From positions 1-8,856 of the forward strand of contig JALQVB010000015.1 in NCBI GenBank assembly GCA_023260495.1: 8,856 nucleotides of DNA. The letters are read 5' to 3'. The first letter of the stretch is position 1, and every line of letters starts with the position of its first letter. Below the pieces are notes generated by a model. That model saw only the letters and a program-made list of their open reading frames with translations. It searched no databases and was not told where the DNA came from. Positions 1-5,730 of this stretch are shown one piece after another. Made by a program: the position numbers and the translations under genes. The DNA comes from Aquiluna sp. GTDB taxonomy: Bacteria > Actinomycetota > Actinomycetes > Actinomycetales > Microbacteriaceae.

Positions 1-13
1 CTTCGGCGTGTCG

Positions 14-694
14 CTAGCCTTCGATTTCCTCGACGGCCTGCGAGACCAGGTGGGCCCGAATTGCTCCGAAGCGCTCAGCAATCTCGCGGGCGATGTGAGC
101 TGCCTTGGCATTCGAGTCCGGGGCTTTCTTGCGAACCACTGGCTCGGTTACGCCCGTGATGATTCCAATCTCGCGCTCAGCAGCAGACTTAAGCCCGCGC
201 AGGTGCCTGGGCTGAATACCAAACTGCTCGAGTGCTACAAGTGCAAACGCGATCTCGACCTCGTGAGCAGAGTGTGGCTGAGCACCAAAGAGACCGAGCT
301 CGGCCCCCTCTCGGAAAGCTTGGTCGCTTATCAGTGTCTCGGCCTTCAGCTGTGCGGTTGAGAAGCGCTGCCCCTTACGAAGCTGTGGGGTCGCACTGTT
401 TGGCAGCAGTGGCTGCCTGCCAGCATCAAGTTCATCGAGATAGTCCCGAATTACCTTCAGGGGTAGGTACTGGTCGCGCTGCAGCGTCAGCACAATCCTG
501 AGCCGCTCGATTTGCGGCTCCGAGTACTTGCGGTAACCAGCTTCGGTTCGCTCCGGGGTGACTAGACCCTGATCTTCCAAGAAGCGAAGTTTTGAGGGAG
601 AGAGATCACCGAACTCGTGCTTGAGCACGGTAAGCACCTGGCCAATTGTGTAGAGCTTGCGGTGATCTTGCAGCTTCCTTACTGCATTTTCCAT
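14..694 (-). CDS. ftsR: MerR-family transcriptional regulator, FtsR-like
   Basis: This 226-residue protein is a DNA-binding regulator. Residues about 14-90 form a MerR winged helix: YTIGQVL opens it, SKLRFLEDQGLV is the recognition part, and GYRKYSE leads to the wing. Residues about 110-220 look like the helical C-terminal domain of the Rv1828/FtsR group. In Corynebacterium glutamicum FtsR activates ftsZ; the Mycobacterium homologue Rv1828 lies next to garA, as here. The ATG directly abuts the stop of the upstream FHA gene (zero gap). A GAGGGA ribosome site lies seven bases before it, inside the FHA gene tail, so the pair is probably translationally linked. It is the last gene of the metF-pgsA-FHA-ftsR run within the window. 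The family call is firm; the ftsZ target is carried over from relatives, not visible here. Confidence 0.85.
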   Translation of the reverse strand: MENAVRKLQDHRKLYTIGQVLTVLKHEFGDLSPSKLRFLEDQGLVTPERTEAGYRKYSEPQIERLRIVLTLQRDQYLPLKVIRDYLDELDAGRQPLLPNSATPQLRKGQRFSTAQLKAETLISDQAFREGAELGLFGAQPHSAHEVEIAFALVALEQFGIQPRHLRGLKSAAEREIGIITGVTEPVVRKKAPDSNAKAAHIAREIAERFGAIRAHLVSQAVEEIEG

Positions 695-1111
695 TTAGCG
701 ATCCCTCGCAGATGAGTAGAAGGTGAGGTGGAACTTGCCGACCATAACTTCAAGGCCATTAATCAGGCGCTGGCGATCGACCCGCTCGCCCTCAACATAA
801 GTTCCATTCATGGAGCCCAGGTCGACAACTTCGAATCCACCATCAACACGGCGGAATTCTGCGTGGCGACGTGACACTGTCACATCGTCCAGGAAAATGT
901 CGGCATCCGGGTGGCGACCGGCGACGGTAAGGTCCTGGTCGAGAAGATATCTAGAGCCCAAGCCTGGTCCGCGGTGCACAATCAAAAGTGCGGAGCTTGC
1001 TGACAACGCTGCGAGTGCGGCTGATTCTTCTGCGGAGAGTGAAGGGGCGGCAGCGGAAATCAAATCCGCAGCAAAGCGAGCTGTGTCGTCGCTTCCTGAT
1101 GTTCTGGACAT
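695..1111 (-). CDS. garA: FHA-domain protein, GarA/OdhI-like
   Basis: This small (138 aa) forkhead-associated protein binds phosphothreonine. The FHA domain spans roughly residues 42-133, with the ligand-binding set intact: G65-R66-H67, S80-R81-R82-H83 and G99-S-M-N102-G-T104. In mycobacteria and corynebacteria GarA/OdhI controls 2-oxoglutarate dehydrogenase and glutamate enzymes after phosphorylation of a Thr-Thr pair in its N-terminal tail by PknB or PknG kinases. Here the equivalent tail reads DDTARFAADLI, with only one threonine (T10) in place of the pair. A strong AGGGGAGG ribosome site at 1116-1123 sits four bases before the ATG. The gene lies 17 bases after pgsA and abuts ftsR, matching the conserved garA-ftsR pairing. 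The family is confident; conservation of the metabolic switch is inferred. Confidence 0.85.
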   Translation of the reverse strand: MSRTSGSDDTARFAADLISAAAPSLSAEESAALAALSASSALLIVHRGPGLGSRYLLDQDLTVAGRHPDADIFLDDVTVSRRHAEFRRVDGGFEVVDLGSMNGTYVEGERVDRQRLINGLEVMVGKFHLTFYSSARDR

Positions 1112-1128
1112 TGAACCTCCCCTAGAAC

Positions 1129-1710
1129 CTAAATGCTAGAGGATTTTTTACGTTCTTGCGAAATCAGCTTGGAAAGCTCTCCAAGATAGACAAATCCCGA
1201 TAGCCAATACAGTGCGATTCCCCAATATGCAAAGGCCCAGGCAAGCGGTAGGACTATTGCCGATGCGGTGCTCCAGATGTCTGCCAACAACAAAAGTGGC
1301 AGGGCGTAGAGCAGCGCGAAGGTGCCGGCCTTGCCTAAGAAGTGAACTGGGAGCGGTCCGTAACCATGACGAGCCAAGATAGGAGTGCCGACAGCCAGCA
1401 ACACGTCGCGCAGCACGATTACCACGGCCAACCACCACGGGATGTTTCCGTTTAGCGTCAGGCCAATAAGCGTCGCAAAAATAAACAGGCGATCGGCCAT
1501 GGGGTCCAGAATTTTGCCGAGCTGGGTTATTTGGTTGAATCTTCTGGCTATTTGACCATCAAGCCAATCCGTAAAGCTGGCGAAAGCCAAAACAATCAGT
1601 GCCGAGATGTAGTTGTCGAAGAGTAATAGCAGCAGGAAAACCGGCACCAAAATCAATCGCAGGATGCTGAGCATATTTGGAATGCTCTTGAGCTCTGCGC
1701 TTAGCTTCAT
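1129..1710 (-). CDS. pgsA: CDP-alcohol phosphatidyltransferase (phosphatidylglycerophosphate synthase-like)
   Basis: This 193-residue integral membrane enzyme transfers a phosphatidyl group from CDP-diacylglycerol to an alcohol such as glycerol-3-phosphate. The full family signature D-x2-DG-x2-AR-x8-G-x3-D-x3-D is present, with D48, D51, G52, A55, R56, G65, D69 and D73; these residues bind the metal and CDP. Hydrophobic stretches before it (about 12-45) and after it (about 74-100, 125-175) give the usual multi-helix fold. The C-terminus is basic (QERKKSS). The acceptor alcohol cannot be told from sequence alone: phosphatidylglycerophosphate synthase is likeliest, while cardiolipin or inositol-phosphate synthase is possible. 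Its place upstream of a garA-ftsR pair resembles pgsA2 in Mycobacterium. The ATG is nine bases after the metF stop, with only a weak ribosome site, so coupling to metF is likely. Confidence 0.85.
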   Translation of the reverse strand: MKLSAELKSIPNMLSILRLILVPVFLLLLLFDNYISALIVLAFASFTDWLDGQIARRFNQITQLGKILDPMADRLFIFATLIGLTLNGNIPWWLAVVIVLRDVLLAVGTPILARHGYGPLPVHFLGKAGTFALLYALPLLLLADIWSTASAIVLPLAWAFAYWGIALYWLSGFVYLGELSKLISQERKKSSSI

Positions 1711-1719
1711 GAGCTGATT

Positions 1720-2553
1720 CTAGCTACGAGCTCCGGAGCGCCTGAGCACCTCGGTGACATTTTTATATTCGTTGAAGGCGTACAGGTGCACGGCATCTAT
1801 TCCGGCCTCCCGCAATTCGGCCACCTGCTTTGCGGCCCAGTCAATTCCCACCTCAGTGCGCTGCTCCGGGGAAGAAGCATTGGCCAGCGCATCGGCCAAC
1901 TCTGTTGGGTTTTCTTCGCCGGTGAGTTCGACTACTCGCTGCAACCGCTTGGCTGACACGATCGGCATGATTCCAGCAATAATCGGAATCGTGATGCCTC
2001 GGCTGCGCGCGAGTTCAATAAAGTCAAAGTAGTCCCGAGTGTAAAAGAACAGCTGAGTTATAGCAAAGTCAGCCCCAGCATCTTGCTTAGCTTTCAGGGC
2101 ATCAAGGTCTGACCTGGTTGCTCCGGACTCCGGATGTCCGTTTGGAAAAGCTGCCACCGCAACCTGTCCAGACGACTTTTGCGTGGACCTAATCAAACTC
2201 ACGAGCTGATCGGTACGCGCCAGGGAGTCTGGGCCAGGGGCTTCCTGACCATCGGGTAGGTCACCGCGCAGCGCCAAGAAGTCCACGATGCCGGCGTCTG
2301 CGAATTGATGCACCAGGGAACGAGCCTCCGACTCGGTGGTGCCGACGCAAGTGAGGTGCGCCAGAGGCATGGAGGTGGTGTTAGTGCGAATAAACCGAAG
2401 CACTTCGAGCGAATTTTTGGTTGATGAACCACCAGCCCCAAAGGTCACCGAGATGAATTTAGGGTCGAGCTCTGCCAGCTTGAGAATCGCGGCTTCCAAC
2501 TTGGGGCCGTCGTCTGGGTTCCTGGGTGGATACACCTCAAATGAGATATCCAA
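1720..2553 (-). CDS. metF: Methylenetetrahydrofolate reductase
   Basis: This 277-residue FAD enzyme reduces 5,10-methylene-THF to 5-methyl-THF, the methyl donor for methionine synthesis. Family motifs run in order: SFEVYPPR (E6, equivalent to catalytic Glu28 of E. coli), TFGAGGS, HLTC, LALRGD (D98, flavin-binding Asp), AAFPNGHPES, ITQLFF and IPIIAGIMP. The length fits the short bacterial form without the eukaryotic regulatory domain. The start is a TTG (bases 2551-2553), supported by a GGAAGGA ribosome site at 2560-2566, six bases upstream; no other start codon lies in frame in the bases just before it. It leads the four-gene minus-strand operon and diverges from upp. Nothing resembling a SAM riboswitch fits in the 93-base upstream gap. 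Confidence 0.95.
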   Translation of the reverse strand: MDISFEVYPPRNPDDGPKLEAAILKLAELDPKFISVTFGAGGSSTKNSLEVLRFIRTNTTSMPLAHLTCVGTTESEARSLVHQFADAGIVDFLALRGDLPDGQEAPGPDSLARTDQLVSLIRSTQKSSGQVAVAAFPNGHPESGATRSDLDALKAKQDAGADFAITQLFFYTRDYFDFIELARSRGITIPIIAGIMPIVSAKRLQRVVELTGEENPTELADALANASSPEQRTEVGIDWAAKQVAELREAGIDAVHLYAFNEYKNVTEVLRRSGARS

Positions 2554-2559
2554 AATCGT

Positions 2560-2566
2560 TCCTTCC
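2560..2566 (-). promoter_or_regulatory. Ribosome binding site fixing the metF TTG start
   Basis: On the minus strand the sequence GGAAGGA lies six bases before TTG. It is the only good Shine-Dalgarno match near the N-terminal SFEVYPPR motif, so it decides the rare start codon. Confidence 0.7.
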
Positions 2567-2611
2567 GCGTAATTTCGCCTGCGGGGCTCCGATCTCGGCG
2601 TCTAAAACTAC

Positions 2612-2617
2612 ATTTTA
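2612..2617 (-). promoter_or_regulatory. Candidate -10 element for the metF operon
   Basis: TAAAAT on the minus strand matches the TATAAT consensus at five of six positions, about 58 bases before the metF start. No convincing -35 lies 16-18 bases further up. An alternative pair, TTGTCG (2623-2628) with TTAGAC (2600-2605) spaced 17, has a weak -10. The divergent upp promoter overlaps this area. Confidence 0.3.
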
Positions 2618-2633
2618 CTGGTCGACAAAACGC

Positions 2634-2639
2634 TAATGT
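2634..2639 (+). promoter_or_regulatory. -10 element for upp, suggesting a leaderless mRNA
   Basis: TAATGT ends seven bases before the upp ATG, so transcription would start at or next to the A of the start codon. There is no Shine-Dalgarno sequence in front of upp. Leaderless transcripts are common in Actinomycetota. The -35 region is not recognisable. Confidence 0.45.
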
Positions 2640-2646
2640 TGTCCGA

Positions 2647-3297
2647 ATGGAACTCATTGTCGCGAACCACCCGCTAATCGACCACAAGGTATCTCTGCTT
2701 AGAAACAAGGACACCTCAAGTGCCGAGTTTAGGCAGCTCGTTGAAGAGCTGGTAGCACTGCTGACTTTTGAGGCAACAAAGGACCTCGCCACCGAGGAGA
2801 TTGAGGTTGAGACACCAGTCACCAAAACGATAGGCCGGCGCCTGAGCAAGCCGACCCCGCTGATCATTCCAATCCTGCGTGCAGGCCTCGGGATGTTGGG
2901 CGGTATCACCCAGCTGATTCCGGATGCGGAAGTTGGATTCTTGGGCATCAAGCGCAATGAGTCCACCCTGCAGCCAGAGACCTATGCCAACCGCTTGCCT
3001 GAAAACCTCGAGGGCAGGCACGTGATTTTGGTGGACCCAATGCTGGCAACCGGCGGAACCTTGAACGACTCGCTCGACTACGCCTTCCAACGTGGTGCCG
3101 AGAGCGCGACCTGCATTTGTCTCATCGGTGCCCCAGAGGGCGTCGAGGCGGTACGGGGGCACCTGGCTGGTGCATGGCCAAGCCGCAAGGTGGCAATCCA
3201 CCTCGCCGCTCTAGATGAAAAACTAGACGAGCGCGGCTACATCGTTCCCGGTCTAGGCGATGCTGGCGATCGCCTTTACGGCACCTCAGGCGACTAA
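2647..3297 (+). CDS. upp: Uracil phosphoribosyltransferase
   Basis: This 216-residue cytosolic enzyme makes UMP from uracil and PRPP in pyrimidine salvage. The PRPP loop is VILVDPMLATGGT (residues 126-138). The uracil-binding C-terminal segment GYIVPGLGDAGDRLYGT (197-213) and the LRAGLGM motif (78-84) are intact. The N-terminus aligns with the usual start of the family (IVANHPLIDHKVSLLRNK). Length is slightly above the usual 208-210 residues. It stands alone on the plus strand, divergent from metF and convergent with the cupin gene. No ribosome site is visible, and a -10-like TAATGT sits seven bases before the ATG, so a leaderless message is likely. No clear terminator hairpin was found in the 37 bases before the cupin gene end. 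Confidence 0.96.
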   Translation: MELIVANHPLIDHKVSLLRNKDTSSAEFRQLVEELVALLTFEATKDLATEEIEVETPVTKTIGRRLSKPTPLIIPILRAGLGMLGGITQLIPDAEVGFLGIKRNESTLQPETYANRLPENLEGRHVILVDPMLATGGTLNDSLDYAFQRGAESATCICLIGAPEGVEAVRGHLAGAWPSRKVAIHLAALDEKLDERGYIVPGLGDAGDRLYGTSGD

Positions 3298-3334
3298 GAC
3301 CAGGGTCACATACTTTTTACTCCACGACGTCTCC

Positions 3335-3763
3335 TCACCAAGGCATGGGGATATCACGTATTGGCTCGGCATCAGTCGGTATCGCCTCAAGCGGGCCTCC
3401 CCCAGCTCGAATGCAGAGCCAGCGAAGTTGCGTTGGGCTGTCTGGCCTCGCCCGCCAGGTGCGCATCACTCCCGTGCCGACGTGGACCACTGTTCCAGGG
3501 CCAACTTCTATCAGCTCATCATCCAAGCCCATTTGCCCTCTGCCTTCGAGGAAAACATAAACCTCTTCGAGCTCAGAGTGAGAATGCCAGTAACCAGCCT
3601 CTTCCCCGGGCTCATAGGCCGTGGCTGTGAAGCCGATGATTTCAGTGTTGAGCTCGTGATCCACGACTCTTCGACCTTGTTTATTCGTTGCCTCAACAAA
3701 GCCACCAAAGTGGTCCCGCCAAGAAGTCATCGGTCCGAGTTCCGTGATGCTGTAATTTGCCAT
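3335..3763 (-). CDS. Single-domain cupin protein
   Basis: This 142-residue protein has one cupin barrel. Motif 1 is GYWHSHSELEEVYVFLEG (residues 57-74), with likely metal ligands H60, H62 and E66 or E67. Motif 2 is EVGPGTVVHVG (86-96), with H94 as the fourth ligand. Such small cupins may be sugar isomerases, dioxygenases or stress-related metal proteins; the substrate cannot be read from the sequence. GC content is high (80 of 120 bases counted at 3361-3480), like core genes. The ATG lies only 23 bases from the tRNA-derived repeat at 3787. A TAGCCT -10 lies six bases before the ATG, identical in position to that of the lipoprotein gene. It may be a chromosomal neighbour of upp or cargo of a decayed mobile element. 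Confidence 0.8.
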   Translation of the reverse strand: MANYSITELGPMTSWRDHFGGFVEATNKQGRRVVDHELNTEIIGFTATAYEPGEEAGYWHSHSELEEVYVFLEGRGQMGLDDELIEVGPGTVVHVGTGVMRTWRARPDSPTQLRWLCIRAGGGPLEAIPTDAEPIRDIPMPW

Positions 3764-3769
3764 CTTCTG

Positions 3770-3775
3770 AGGCTA
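3770..3775 (-). promoter_or_regulatory. -10 element of the cupin gene (leaderless)
   Basis: TAGCCT on the minus strand ends six bases before the ATG, predicting transcription starting at the start codon. The -35 position would fall inside the tRNA-derived att core. The surrounding bases match the lipoprotein promoter at 5451-5456. Confidence 0.45.
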
Positions 3776-3786
3776 ACAAGAATGCA

Positions 3787-3833
3787 GTCGGGCTGGCCGG
3801 ATTTGAACCGACGGCCCCGTGCCCTCCCCACAG
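3787..3833 (-). repeat. tRNA-Pro 3'-end duplicate, outer att-like site (att1)
   Basis: The first 27 bases (3787-3813) are identical to the 3' end of the tRNA-Pro gene at 6176-6202, covering the 3' acceptor strand and the T arm. Beyond that the match weakens through the variable loop and anticodon arm (extra and changed bases), and it ends by about 3833. There is no 5' half, so it cannot be a functional tRNA. The bases to the right (from about 3831) match those to the right of the 5484 copy and not the tRNA, as expected for an attachment-site junction left by an integrating element. Confidence 0.75.
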
Positions 3834-3840
3834 TTGGGTG

Positions 3841-3943
3841 CAGGTTGTTCTTAGCTCCTCAACTACTTAAGTTTGTTGTGACTTTTCGGAATGCGAACAT
3901 TCAGGAAAAGAGGCGAATACCAGCAAAACTCGCTCATGGGTGG
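3841..3943. repeat. Degenerate integrase arm-type repeat tract (outer copy)
   Basis: This tract is a worn copy of the one at 5535-5636. CAGGTTGTTCTTAG at 3841 matches CAGGTTATTCGTAG at 5535. CGAACA (3894), GGAAAA (3904), CGAATA (3914) and CAAAAC (3924) keep the exact 10-base spacing of the better copy, and GGGTGG (3938) is shared. A hand alignment of the four-repeat block gives 31 matches in 42 positions. The lipoprotein gene ends just beyond it, at 3954. Confidence 0.6.
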
Positions 3944-3953
3944 TCACCTTGCG

Positions 3954-5444
3954 TTAGTCGGGTGCTTGCGAGCTGCAAACAACCCCGTCTAGATTCGCAT
4001 CCAAGTATCTCAGTGCTGCGTAGTACTGCGTTGACACTGTTGCCCTCGAGGCACCAGCCTTCTCTCGGGCATCAAAGGTCACAGCCCATCCGTCGAGATT
4101 AAAACCGATGAGCTCGATCTCGCTACAGGAGTCAATTTTGGTAATTCTTTGATAGTCGAGCGGGTAGCCATGATCGCCATTTTCAGGATTGTCGGGAATA
4201 CCGTATTCCAATTCGGTGCAGCGTGACCACCAAAGCTCGTTAGCCTCTACACAGCTCTCATCAAGCCTGTTGCTCGAAGGGCCGTTCGGATTCCCCTCAT
4301 TCTGATTAGCCCCTTCCGGAATAGTGGCATACCAGTCTGGAAGAGCGGTTGGTGGAGTCCAGGGGTCGCATCCAATTTTCCCCTCGCAATAGCCAGCCTC
4401 TGCATAAATGCGATTATGGAAGGTTGCAAAAATATCGTAGAAAGAGTCGAGACTCAGCCCAATGGAATCTGAAAAGGCCTCAGGAAATGGGAGGCCACGA
4501 TCAAGGTTTTCCCAAATTTCCAGAACTGGCAAGAGCCCTCTATTTGCAATTAGGAGCTCCATGGCAATTTGTCCTGAATAGTAATTTTCAACTCCGAAAG
4601 CTTTGTTTCTTCTTGTCGTCAGGAAATCGAGATCGGACAGATACTCCCCGGCTAAAAAGTAACCACTTCGATCGTTGGGCACGAAAGTTGCGTAATTCTG
4701 AAGGCCAAGGTACTGAGTCATGGCTCTGCCAAAGAACTCCCCCGCGCCTTCATAGAACCAAACTGGTCCAGCACAAGAAAAATTACTTGGCCCCCGACAG
4801 CTTCCAAGTCCGGGTTCACCACGAGGATTAATTTGATCGTGGATGTTGTGCATCAATTCGTGGGCGGCGATCGTCAAGCGACGCTCTTCAACAAAGGCCG
4901 AACCTTCCCGGATTGAGCCCAGCTGAATACCGGTCCAAACTGATCCAAAGGCCGCGCAACCAGACGCAAAATCCTGAATCACCTCATTGCCGCAGTTTCC
5001 CCCAAAATCATCGGTGGGTAGGCCTTCGGAAGCTAATACTTCTTTCACGAATTCGTACCGTCCCGCAATAACAGGAATGTCCTGGGTCAAGTAACTGCAA
5101 AAGGCCTGCACCATTCCGTAAGAAATGGTTTCGAGTAACGGGAGGTGCTCATCGAGGAATGGTTCGCTTGTATAAATCAGAGGTTTAATCTTGCAGTCAT
5201 CATTACGGATGCCGTCGAGGTCCTTGAACAGCTTGTAGAGGGCAGTTTCAATGAGTTCTTCCCTTGACACATCCACCGGCCAATGTTCCTGAAAAGCTGG
5301 AGACAGGGCGGGTTGGAAATTTCCAGTCGAACTTGCGCCGGCGGGTATTGAAGGTCGAGAACTTGGCACCCGCATCTCTTGAGACGGGGCACACCCTGAA
5401 AGCAGAAGAATGCCTATGATCAAAATGTGAATCCCCCGGTGCAT
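3954..5444 (-). CDS. Secreted lipoprotein with HExxH metalloprotease motif
   Basis: I do not recognise a named family for this 496-residue protein. Residues 1-17 are a lipoprotein signal peptide with lipobox LLSGC (lipidated C18), followed by a Pro/Ser-rich linker to about 55. Residues 191-203 hold AAHELMHNIHD, a zinc-binding HExxH (H195, E196, H199). WFYEGAGEFFG at 229-239 resembles the second gluzincin motif, so E232 (or E236) is the likely third ligand. Twelve cysteines follow C18 (84, 116, 151, 163, 216, 224, 353, 359, 398, 409, 440, 490), an even number suiting disulfides in an exported protein. The C-terminus has a calcium-loop-like D482-x-N-x-D486-G-x-x-C490, recalling Excalibur domains. 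GC is low (58 of 120 bases counted at 4381-4500 against 76 of 120 in der). It fills the 1.7-kb island between two tRNA-derived repeats, which suggests acquisition by transfer. Its substrate is unknown. Confidence 0.8.
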   Translation of the reverse strand: MHRGIHILIIGILLLSGCAPSQEMRVPSSRPSIPAGASSTGNFQPALSPAFQEHWPVDVSREELIETALYKLFKDLDGIRNDDCKIKPLIYTSEPFLDEHLPLLETISYGMVQAFCSYLTQDIPVIAGRYEFVKEVLASEGLPTDDFGGNCGNEVIQDFASGCAAFGSVWTGIQLGSIREGSAFVEERRLTIAAHELMHNIHDQINPRGEPGLGSCRGPSNFSCAGPVWFYEGAGEFFGRAMTQYLGLQNYATFVPNDRSGYFLAGEYLSDLDFLTTRRNKAFGVENYYSGQIAMELLIANRGLLPVLEIWENLDRGLPFPEAFSDSIGLSLDSFYDIFATFHNRIYAEAGYCEGKIGCDPWTPPTALPDWYATIPEGANQNEGNPNGPSSNRLDESCVEANELWWSRCTELEYGIPDNPENGDHGYPLDYQRITKIDSCSEIELIGFNLDGWAVTFDAREKAGASRATVSTQYYAALRYLDANLDGVVCSSQAPD

Positions 5445-5450
5445 TAGTTC

Positions 5451-5456
5451 AGGCTA
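5451..5456 (-). promoter_or_regulatory. -10 element of the lipoprotein gene (leaderless)
   Basis: TAGCCT ends six bases before the ATG, with no ribosome site, so the mRNA is probably leaderless. TTGCAC lies 19 bases upstream as a possible but poorly spaced -35. The stretch TTCnTGTTAGCCT is shared with the cupin promoter. Confidence 0.45.
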
Positions 5457-5483
5457 ACACGAAGGATTTCGACTGGTGCAAAC

Positions 5484-5527
5484 GTCGGGCTGGCCGGATT
5501 TGAACCGAAGACCCCTTGTCCCCCCAG
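5484..5527 (-). repeat. tRNA-Pro 3'-half duplicate, inner att-like site (att2)
   Basis: Bases 5484-5524 match 6176-6216 of the tRNA-Pro gene at 40 of 41 positions (A at 5509 replaces C). The match covers the acceptor 3' strand, T arm, variable loop and part of the anticodon arm. An extra C at 5525 follows, and the match ends at about 5527. The substitution breaks the first T-stem pair, and the 5' half is absent, so this is not a tRNA gene. It is best explained as an attachment-site copy marking the end of an element integrated at the tRNA 3' end. Confidence 0.85.
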
Positions 5528-5540
5528 TTAAGTGCAGGTT

Positions 5541-5570
5541 ATTCGTAGGTGTTCGCTGGTGGTCGTTTTT
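5541..5570. repeat. Three 10-base arm-like repeats, TTCG orientation
   Basis: Three units start at 5541 (ATTCGTAGGT), 5551 (GTTCGCTGGT) and 5561 (GGTCGTTTTT), each exactly ten bases apart. They contain the reverse complement of the CGAAC motif found at 5589-5624, so the two blocks form an inverted arrangement about 20 bases apart. Confidence 0.55.
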
Positions 5571-5588
5571 CTAGTGTTTTCGAGGGTG

Positions 5589-5624
5589 CGAACACTCACG
5601 AACAAAGGCGAACATTAGCGAAAT
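5589..5624. repeat. Four 10-base arm-like repeats, CGAACA orientation
   Basis: CGAACA occurs at 5589, 5599 and 5609, and CGAAAT at 5619, a strict 10-base period of about one helix turn. This places all motifs on one face of the DNA, as in integrase arm-type sites beside attP cores. A worn homologous block lies at 3894-3929. Confidence 0.7.
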
Positions 5625-5634
5625 ATGCTCGGGT

Positions 5635-5654
5635 GGGGGAACATCTGGGGGAAC
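5635..5654. repeat. Direct repeat GGGGGAAC x2
   Basis: GGGGGAAC occurs at 5635-5642 and again at 5647-5654, 12 bases apart. It sits at the edge of the arm-type tract, shares the GAAC element with it, and may be a further integrase or excisionase site. From 5655 to 5730 nothing else is recognisable. Confidence 0.4.
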
Positions 5655-5730
5655 TTAAGAATAGACATACTCAGGACTACGGCAGATGGAGTAGGTGGAT
5701 TCAAGCGGAAGATCTGGCGATCAAATTCGG

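Noticed and set aside
3298..3334. Terminator between upp and the cupin gene
   Set aside because: GACC-AG-GGTC followed by a T run was considered, but the loop would be two bases and the stem is too weak.
3941..3950. Terminator after the lipoprotein gene (GGTG/CACC)
   Set aside because: A four-base stem with a two-base loop is not credible; the sequence is better read as part of the worn arm tract.
3260..4102. Long plus-strand open frame (280 codons) through the cupin gene and att copy
   Set aside because: It is antisense to the cupin and lipoprotein genes and passes through the tRNA-derived repeat; the cupin frame has clear motifs, this one has none.
5484..5527. A second tRNA-Pro gene
   Set aside because: Only the 3' half is present and the first T-stem pair is broken, so no cloverleaf can form.
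5541..5624. CRISPR array
   Set aside because: Repeat units are 10 bases in total with only 5-6 conserved, too short and without spacer-sized gaps.
5641..5730. Remnant of an integrase gene next to the att arm
   Set aside because: I translated the minus-strand frame toward the att site and checked the plus-strand open frame; neither gave the R-H-R-Y style motifs of a tyrosine recombinase.
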